Shown here one piece after another: positions 15,381 to 19,734 of a stretch of 19,734 nt of DNA; positions within the stretch are counted from its first letter, which is position 1; every line of letters begins with the position of its first letter. The notes under the pieces were generated by a model. The model did no database searches and was not told the DNA's origin. It was given only the letters and a program-made list of their open reading frames with translations. Made by a program: the position numbers and the translations under genes. The stretch comes from Candidatus Planktophila sp. (lineage in GTDB: Bacteria; Actinomycetota; Actinomycetes; Nanopelagicales; Nanopelagicaceae): the NCBI GenBank assembly GCA_030832135.1, contig JAURJS010000081.1, forward strand, positions 1 through 19,734, given 5' to 3'.

Positions 15381-16184
15381 TTACTTGCGCTTAGCTGCAG
15401 ACTTCTTTGCAGGACTCTTCTTAGTTGCACGCTTTGGCGCATCTAGTGCAGGAGCTGCGCGACGACTTTCAACTTTGATTGGCTCCTTGCGACGGACTGT
15501 TCCATCGTCATTAAGGGAGTCATTAACCACTGCCTGCATATTGGCAAGACGAGCAAATGCACCATCAAGACGTTGGCGTGATTGCGCAATTGCCTGCTCT
15601 GCTGCAACAAGTGCCTGTGATTGCACCCGATAGAGACGCTCTGACTCTGAGATTACCTCCGCAAGCCAACGACGGTATTCGATAACTTCACTAGCAGCAT
15701 CGGCAACAATTCTTTCGCCTTCGCGACGAGCAGCAGATGCAACTGCCGCGGCCTCACGACGCTTCGTGTCGATAATAGATTCAGCTTCACGAGTTGCCTC
15801 ATTAACGAGATCTGTCGCTTCTGCTTCTGCAGTTGAAATATATTTACGGCCACGCGCTTCAGCGCCTGAGAGAATGCTGCGAGCCTTGCTCTCAGCTCCT
15901 TCAAGGACATCTTTGGCATTACGGGTTGATTCATTGATGACTCGCTCTGCAGAGGCATGAGCTTTTGCCTCTCGCGCCTGTGCTGATTTGATCATCATCA
16001 TCGCAGTTTCGGTTGCGAGAATTTCAAATTCTTCCTTGCTTAGCGAAGTGATATCGCGGCGAGAGCGAAGGTCACTGAGCTGTGATTCAAGCTCACGAAT
16101 ACGATCGACAGGGTTGCCTGATGGAGTGCGCTCAGATTCCTCGCGGAAGCCCACCCAGTTGAGAAAGTCTTTCTTCTCTGCCAT
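15381..16184 (-). CDS. DivIVA/Wag31-like coiled-coil protein with basic Lys/Ala tail
   Basis: The 267-residue product is a cytoplasmic coiled-coil protein. After a short N-terminal part (FLNWVGF), residues about 28-44 form a first helix (RIRELESQLSDLRSRRD). Residues about 55-215 form a long Ala/Glu/Arg-rich helix with AESKARSILSGAEARGRKY-type repeats typical of DivIVA-like and polarity-scaffold proteins. The last 27 residues are basic and end in TKKSPAKKSAAKRK, a histone-like tail like that of the protein at 12688. There is no signal peptide or membrane helix. The classical DivIVA N-terminal lipid-binding motif is not obvious, so the family call is tentative. It is co-directional with, and five bases from, the acyltransferase gene, suggesting a shared cell-wall role. 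Confidence 0.75.
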   Translation of the reverse strand: MAEKKDFLNWVGFREESERTPSGNPVDRIRELESQLSDLRSRRDITSLSKEEFEILATETAMMMIKSAQAREAKAHASAERVINESTRNAKDVLEGAESKARSILSGAEARGRKYISTAEAEATDLVNEATREAESIIDTKRREAAAVASAARREGERIVADAASEVIEYRRWLAEVISESERLYRVQSQALVAAEQAIAQSRQRLDGAFARLANMQAVVNDSLNDDGTVRRKEPIKVESRRAAPALDAPKRATKKSPAKKSAAKRK

Positions 16185-16299
16185 TGATAATCCCCATTGC
16201 CTCTATAAACGACCTACTTCAAGGCTCATAGATTAGGGCATTCCTTAACCTGGCGAAATCGCCCTGTTTTTATGCGGGGATATGGCTCTGCACGCTCGT

Positions 16300-16962
16300 T
16301 TAACGGGAACGATAAATGGCGAAACAGATTGCAAGGTATTGGCTGATCCAGGCAGCGAGCACGAAGATATGGAAGAGCTCGTGAAAGCCAAAGTACTTCG
16401 CGGCGCGGCCAGGTCGCTTCAGGGCGTAGAAGATTGCTCCAATTGAATAGAGCAGGCCACCTATAACAATAGGGATGAGAACCCAGAGCCCGCCACGATC
16501 ATAGAGTTGAGGCGTGTAGACAATTGCGACCCATCCCAAGAGGAGATAGTTGGCAACATATAACCAACGTGGCGCACCAATCCAGAAAACACGGATAGCA
16601 ACTCCGAAGAGTGCACCCGTCCAGACGATAGCAAGCAAGATGTTGCGATCACGGGGTTCGAGGAGAGCCACAGCAAAAGGGGTGTATGAACCAGCGATGA
16701 GTAGATTGATATTGGCGTGATCCCATCGTCGCCAGATCTTCTTCTTCGATGGAGACCATGGCACACGGTGATAGATGGCAGAGACGCTAAAGAGCATGAT
16801 TGCGGTAATCGAATATAGAGCGACCGCAAACTTCAGTGACTCTTTACTCAGAATAAAGAGGATGAGCGAGGCGATAATCACGGCAGGGGTAGCGCCGAGG
16901 TGGAACCAACCTCGAAGTTTTGGTGGCGCTACTGGAGTTACTGCATCTGGGGATTCGCTCAT
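16300..16962 (-). CDS. PAQR / hemolysin III family membrane protein
   Basis: This is a seven-helix membrane protein of 220 residues, the usual length for bacterial YqfA/YplQ-type members. The conserved PAQR metal-site motifs are all visible: SAIYHRVPW after the second helix, WDHANINLLIAGSYTPF, and the C-terminal FGFHELFHIFVLAA. These Ser, Asp and His residues bind zinc and suggest a hydrolase of membrane lipid amides or esters, though the bacterial function is not settled; the hemolysin name is historical. The ATG has TAGGGT six bases upstream, and the first three bases of that hexamer are the TAG stop of the MFS gene, so it can be expressed separately. Confidence 0.93.
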   Translation of the reverse strand: MSESPDAVTPVAPPKLRGWFHLGATPAVIIASLILFILSKESLKFAVALYSITAIMLFSVSAIYHRVPWSPSKKKIWRRWDHANINLLIAGSYTPFAVALLEPRDRNILLAIVWTGALFGVAIRVFWIGAPRWLYVANYLLLGWVAIVYTPQLYDRGGLWVLIPIVIGGLLYSIGAIFYALKRPGRAAKYFGFHELFHIFVLAAWISQYLAICFAIYRSR

Positions 16963-16968
16963 GAAGTA

Positions 16969-16974
16969 ACCCTA
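16969..16974 (-). promoter_or_regulatory. -10 hexamer of leaderless PAQR promoter
   Basis: On the minus strand TAGGGT is followed by TACTTC and the ATG. Its TAG is also the stop codon of the upstream MFS gene, so promoter and stop share bases. Confidence 0.55.
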
Positions 16975-18183
16975 ATCGTTGGTGAGGTTTCGCACCGACT
17001 TTACGGTCAGCGAGGCGCATGCGGCGATAAAGGTGAGCGCGCCAGTGGCAATCAAGAGGTTGCTCACACCAAATTGCGAAGCAAGTGGTCCTGCGATAAC
17101 AACACCAATAGGTGCGATGCCATAAGAGCCGAGTGCATCATAAGCATTTACCCGAGAATATGACTCCTCTGGAATATGGCTCTGCAGCGATGTATTCCAA
17201 GTGACCATAAAGAACTCGATTGTTAGTCCAGAGAAGATTGCAGAAATAATGCAGATGATGAGCGGCATCTCGAATGCAAGGGAGAAGTCCCATACAACCG
17301 ATATGGCGATCAGAACCATTGAGATAAAGAGTGGGCGCTTAAATTTCATTTTGAGGACGATGAATCCGCCGAGCATCATTCCCGCCGTCATGCCTGCAAG
17401 ATTGAGGGACCAATTACGCGGACCAGTCTCAGGATCGCTGAAATTCAGCGGACCGAGTACCTGCAACATGGATTCAAATGACATATTGATAAATGCAAAA
17501 CATAGAACCATCGTTACTACCCAAGATCTGGAGCTGAACTCACTCCAACCAACTTTGAGATCATGAATCATCCCTGGGCTCTCGATGCGAGTCTTGCTCG
17601 GAAGATTGAGATTCCAGAGAATTAATCCAGCAATAAGGAAGCTCACTGCATCAACTAAGAGCGCCCAGCCAGGATTAAATGCTGCGACAAGCGTTCCACC
17701 GAGCAGAGTTCCGGTGATGTAGCCAATATTGTTCATGAGGCCGATGATGGCGTTGCCTTCTTGCAGCTTCTCTCTCGGCAATATTTCCGGAAGAACGCCA
17801 GACATCGCTGGCCACCAAAGAGCATTGAGAACACCAAAGAGCGCACCCATCGCAACCAGAATCCATACATGAGGGAATCCGCCTAAGAATGAGATCGCAC
17901 TCACTCCGACGACCAAACTTCCGATGATGTCTACGCCACCGACAATTCGATTACGTTGAAAACGATCTGCAAAGACCCCACCAAACAACATAAATGCGAC
18001 GAGTGGGAAATAACGAGCAGCCATCACCAAACTGAGATCGCCGCCGTCAGAGCCCTCAATACTGAGCACTCCATATGCGAGAGCAATCGGAGACATTCCA
18101 TTGCCCACATTGGAGATAAAGCGTGAGAATGCCAGAGGTGTGAAGCCCTTATGGCCATGGAGCATCTTTAACTGAGTGCGCAT
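16972..18183 (-). CDS. MFS transporter (EntS/DUF894-like efflux type)
   Basis: This is a 12-helix permease of the major facilitator superfamily. I chose the ATG at 18183 (403 residues) rather than an upstream TTG at 18234. A TACCCT hexamer sits exactly six bases before the ATG, and the conserved part begins soon after with FTPLAFSRFISNVGNGMSPIALAYG. The loop FGGVFADRFQRNRIVGGVD after helix 2 is the MFS motif A region. LNALWWPAMSGVLPEILPREKLQEGNAI is typical of the bacteriocin/siderophore/macrolide-efflux branch (EntS- or MefA-like). The substrate cannot be told from sequence. It is divergent from an arsenate-detoxification pair, with 70 bases between start codons, so a metalloid link is possible but unproven. 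Confidence 0.88.
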   Translation of the reverse strand: MRTQLKMLHGHKGFTPLAFSRFISNVGNGMSPIALAYGVLSIEGSDGGDLSLVMAARYFPLVAFMLFGGVFADRFQRNRIVGGVDIIGSLVVGVSAISFLGGFPHVWILVAMGALFGVLNALWWPAMSGVLPEILPREKLQEGNAIIGLMNNIGYITGTLLGGTLVAAFNPGWALLVDAVSFLIAGLILWNLNLPSKTRIESPGMIHDLKVGWSEFSSRSWVVTMVLCFAFINMSFESMLQVLGPLNFSDPETGPRNWSLNLAGMTAGMMLGGFIVLKMKFKRPLFISMVLIAISVVWDFSLAFEMPLIICIISAIFSGLTIEFFMVTWNTSLQSHIPEESYSRVNAYDALGSYGIAPIGVVIAGPLASQFGVSNLLIATGALTFIAACASLTVKSVRNLTND

Positions 18184-18189
18184 TGAGCA

Positions 18190-18195
18190 AGGGTA
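18190..18195 (-). promoter_or_regulatory. -10 hexamer of leaderless MFS promoter
   Basis: On the minus strand TACCCT precedes the ATG at 18183 by six bases, identical in sequence and spacing to smpB. A TTAACA (18214-18219, minus strand) lies 18 bases upstream as a possible -35. Confidence 0.55.
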
Positions 18196-18215
18196 CTTAG
18201 GAATTCTCCCCGTTG

Positions 18216-18233
18216 TTAACCAACCATTAACCA
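18216..18233 (+). repeat. Two direct repeats in the MFS/aquaporin divergent promoter
   Basis: TTAACCA occurs at 18216-18222 and 18227-18233, 11 bases apart, about one helical turn. It lies between the two divergent -10 elements, a place where a shared regulator could bind. Confidence 0.4.
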
Positions 18234-18241
18234 AGAAGGAT

Positions 18242-18247
18242 TAGCAT
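18242..18247 (+). promoter_or_regulatory. -10 hexamer of leaderless aquaporin promoter
   Basis: TAGCAT followed by CACCCC and the ATG at 18254, the TANNNT-N6-ATG layout. Confidence 0.55.
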
Positions 18248-18253
18248 CACCCC

Positions 18254-18919
18254 ATGCGAAAAGTTCTCTCCGAATTTATCGGCACATCCCTACTTGCAAC
18301 CGTGGTCGTTGGCTCAGGAATCATGGGCGAGAACCTCTCAAGCGATATTGGGATTCAGTTGCTCATCAATGCATCGGCAACCGGGGCTGCGCTCTGGCTC
18401 TTGATCTCGCTCTTTGCGCCAATAAGCGGCGCTCATTTCAACCCGGTTGTGAGCGGCATTGCTTATTTTCGTAAGGAGCTATCTCTCAATAAGACAGCTC
18501 TCTTTATTCTTGCCCAGGTATTAGGTGCAATTGTCGGCACGATTCTGGCAAATATTCTCTTTGAACACCCAGCGATCGATATCTCATCAAAGTCTCGAGA
18601 TGGTGGACACCTTCTCCTTAGTGAAGTTCTTGCGACTGCGGGATTGGTCTTTGTGATCTATCAACTCTCGAGCATCAACAAGGGAAAGAAAGTTGCAGTG
18701 GGAGTCGCTTCATGGATCTTCGCCGCTTACTTCTTCACATCTTCAACCTCCTTTGCAAATCCCGCTATTGCAATTGGTCGTACATTTTCAGATAGCTTCG
18801 CCGGAATAGCGCCGCATTCAGCAGCTACCTTTATTCCATTCCAGATCATTGGTGCAGCACTCGGATATCTACTCTTCACATACCTCAATCAGAAATCCAC
18901 TAAGAAAGCAGAAAAGTAA
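18254..18919 (+). CDS. Aquaporin/MIP-family channel, AqpS-like
   Basis: This is a six-helix channel of 221 residues. The two half-helix motifs are Asn63-Pro-Val (GAHFNPVVSG) and Asn169-Pro-Ala (SFANPAIAIGR). Canonical aquaporins have Arg right after the second motif (NPAR) as the gate of the aromatic/Arg filter; here it is Ile172, so the filter should be wider and less polar. The stop overlaps the next start as TAATG, coupling it to an arsenate reductase. In Sinorhizobium meliloti AqpS next to ArsC gives arsenate resistance by letting out arsenite down its gradient; the same role is the best inference here. The start is supported by the leaderless hexamer. Confidence 0.9.
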   Translation: MRKVLSEFIGTSLLATVVVGSGIMGENLSSDIGIQLLINASATGAALWLLISLFAPISGAHFNPVVSGIAYFRKELSLNKTALFILAQVLGAIVGTILANILFEHPAIDISSKSRDGGHLLLSEVLATAGLVFVIYQLSSINKGKKVAVGVASWIFAAYFFTSSTSFANPAIAIGRTFSDSFAGIAPHSAATFIPFQIIGAALGYLLFTYLNQKSTKKAEK

Positions 18920-19329
18920 TGAGCGAAGATTTGAACCAAAAAAAGACAATCATGTTCGTCTGCGTTCACAACGCCGGACGCTCACAGATGGCTGCTGGAT
19001 TTATGCGCGAACTTGGGGGAGAGCGCGTTGAAGTTCTCTCTGCAGGTTCTGCGCCAAAGGATTCGATCAACCCCGTTGCAGTAGAGGCGATGCTCGAGCT
19101 CGGAATCGATATCGCCAACCAGAAGCCAAAGATCTTGACCCCTGAAGCAGTCCAGCAATCTGATGTGGTCATCACTATGGGTTGCGGCGATGCCTGCCCT
19201 TACTACCCAGGTAAGCGATATGAGGATTGGAAGCTCGATGATCCAGCCGGCCAAGGAATCGAACCAGTACGCATTATCAGAGATGAGATAAAAGCGAGAG
19301 TCGAAGTACTCCTTAGCGAAATTCTTTAG
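18919..19329 (+). CDS. arsC: Arsenate reductase (low-molecular-weight phosphatase fold)
   Basis: ArsC reduces arsenate to arsenite. The 136-residue product has the C-x5-R phosphate loop CVHNAGRS with nucleophile Cys15 and Arg21, and the acid loop DWKLDDPAGQG. MGCGDACP carries Cys89 and Cys93. In actinobacteria this branch (like Corynebacterium glutamicum ArsC1/2) often uses mycothiol and mycoredoxin; thioredoxin-coupled members use a Cys pair in this region. Which electron donor applies is not certain. It is translationally coupled to the aquaporin. No ArsR regulator, ArsB or Acr3 pump is visible in the window, so the aquaporin would be the arsenite exit. Confidence 0.93.
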   Translation: MSEDLNQKKTIMFVCVHNAGRSQMAAGFMRELGGERVEVLSAGSAPKDSINPVAVEAMLELGIDIANQKPKILTPEAVQQSDVVITMGCGDACPYYPGKRYEDWKLDDPAGQGIEPVRIIRDEIKARVEVLLSEIL

Positions 19330-19399
19330 AATCTAGGTTCAAAATGAGCGTAACCGACGAGTAACTGAGCGAAAAAATATTGAAAATATATGTCGTTTA

Positions 19400-19503
19400 G
19401 AGGTGCAAACCCCTCGCAAAAGGTTCACAATTTCCCCTATCGAAGGTCGACGAAGCCCTTGGCTATACCCGTCGCCCTACGGTCTTACGGATCGAATGAT
19501 CCG
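19400..19503 (+). other. Structured leader region before actinorhodopsin
   Basis: The 207-base gap between arsC and the rhodopsin start holds several possible hairpins. One is GAGG/CCTC near 19400-19415. A nested one has CGACG (19448-19452) with CGTCG (19470-19474), containing AGCC-CTT-GGCT. A third is CGGATC-GAAT-GATCCG (19488-19503). None has a T run like a terminator. An AT-rich stretch at 19371-19393 with TTGAAA at 19380 could hold the promoter, but no convincing -10 is seen. A regulatory 5' leader is possible; I do not recognise a known RNA family. Confidence 0.35.
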
Positions 19504-19536
19504 CACTGATTGAGAGTCACGAAAGGCTCGGGAGAT

Positions 19537-19734
19537 ATGTCAGTTACGCTCAATAGCAACCAGTGGAACCTTGTTTACAACATGTTCTCACTCGGTTTGG
19601 TTTCAATGCTCGCATGTACTGTCTACACATTAGTGTCACAGTCACGAGTTCTACCGAAGTACCGTAATGCGCTAGTTATGTCATCAATGGTTACATTCAT
19701 TGCTGGCTACCACTACTGGCGAATCTTTAACTCA
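19537..19734 (+). CDS. Actinorhodopsin, light-driven proton pump (5' part)
   Basis: The first 66 codons of a microbial rhodopsin run off the right edge. The N-terminal MSVTLNSNQWNLVYNMFSLG and first helix, and then YRNALVMSSMVTFIAGYHYWRIFNS in helix B, resemble the actinorhodopsins of freshwater actinobacteria. The retinal lysine and the proton acceptor and donor residues lie outside the window, so activity cannot be checked here. Family members pump protons out using light and retinal. GGGAG sits close before the ATG as a Shine-Dalgarno sequence, so unlike many neighbours the gene has a leader. It is the main clue to the organism. Confidence 0.9.
   Translation, partial: MSVTLNSNQWNLVYNMFSLGLVSMLACTVYTLVSQSRVLPKYRNALVMSSMVTFIAGYHYWRIFNS

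Noticed and set aside
16252..16271. Hairpin GGCGAAATCGCC followed by a T run on the plus strand
   Set aside because: Only a five-pair stem with a two-base loop, and no plus-strand gene ends here; on the minus strand, where the genes are, there is no T run.
18184..18234. TTG-started N-terminal extension of the MFS protein
   Set aside because: The extra 17 residues precede the conserved region and would cover the promoter hexamer that fits the ATG at 18183.
19344..19364. Six-codon upstream frame (MSVTDE) before actinorhodopsin
   Set aside because: No Shine-Dalgarno sequence or -10 placement supports it; resemblance to the rhodopsin N-terminus MSVT is only four residues.

Overview
The window looks like the chromosome of a small, moderate-GC freshwater actinobacterium. 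An acI-type (Candidatus Nanopelagicales, for example Planktophila-like) cell is my best inference. The evidence is actinobacterial gene order (ftsX-smpB-ssrA; clpS-DUF2017-mec-cysO-cysM-murI-rph-rdgB), a tmRNA tag ending in ALAA, the actinobacteria-typical DUF3039 and DUF2017 families, many leaderless promoters of the TANNNT type, very short intergenic gaps, and the first 66 codons of an actinorhodopsin at the right edge. No insertion sequence, prophage or CRISPR array was seen.

Layout. 1-1640: 3' end of ftsX, then smpB, then the tmRNA gene ssrA with a terminator. 1656-3460 (minus): a probable operon trhO (tRNA U34 hydroxylase) - GNAT acetyltransferase - small membrane protein. 3519-4623: a pirin gene with a palindromic operator placed between its -35 and -10. 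4633-5571 (minus): argF, convergent with pirin. 5680-7794: a DUF3039 protein and a secreted GH18 glycosidase-like protein with two C-terminal beta-sandwich modules. 7816-12632: clpS, DUF2017, the cysteine-synthesis trio mec-cysO-cysM, murI, rph and rdgB. 12688-13566: a membrane-anchored protein with a histone-H1-like lysine/alanine-rich N-terminus and a C-terminal Fn3-like domain, followed by a strong bidirectional terminator. 13633-18183 (minus): an OatA-like acyltransferase with an SGNH domain, a DivIVA-like coiled-coil protein with a basic tail, a PAQR/hemolysin III protein and an MFS transporter. 18254-19329: an aquaporin and an arsenate reductase translationally coupled (AqpS-ArsC detoxification pair). 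19537-end: actinorhodopsin, preceded by a 207-base leader that can fold into hairpins.

How the genes work together. SmpB and tmRNA rescue stalled ribosomes, and ClpS feeds N-end-rule substrates to ClpAP or ClpCP. Mec, CysO and CysM form a protein-carried sulfide route to cysteine; here CysO carries five residues beyond its Gly-Gly, which implies a maturation cut. MurI supplies D-glutamate for peptidoglycan, and the OatA-like protein may acetylate it. The aquaporin could let out the arsenite made by ArsC. At ten genes a TANNNT-like hexamer lies exactly six bases before the start codon, so much of this region is probably transcribed as leaderless mRNA; this also fixes several start codons.
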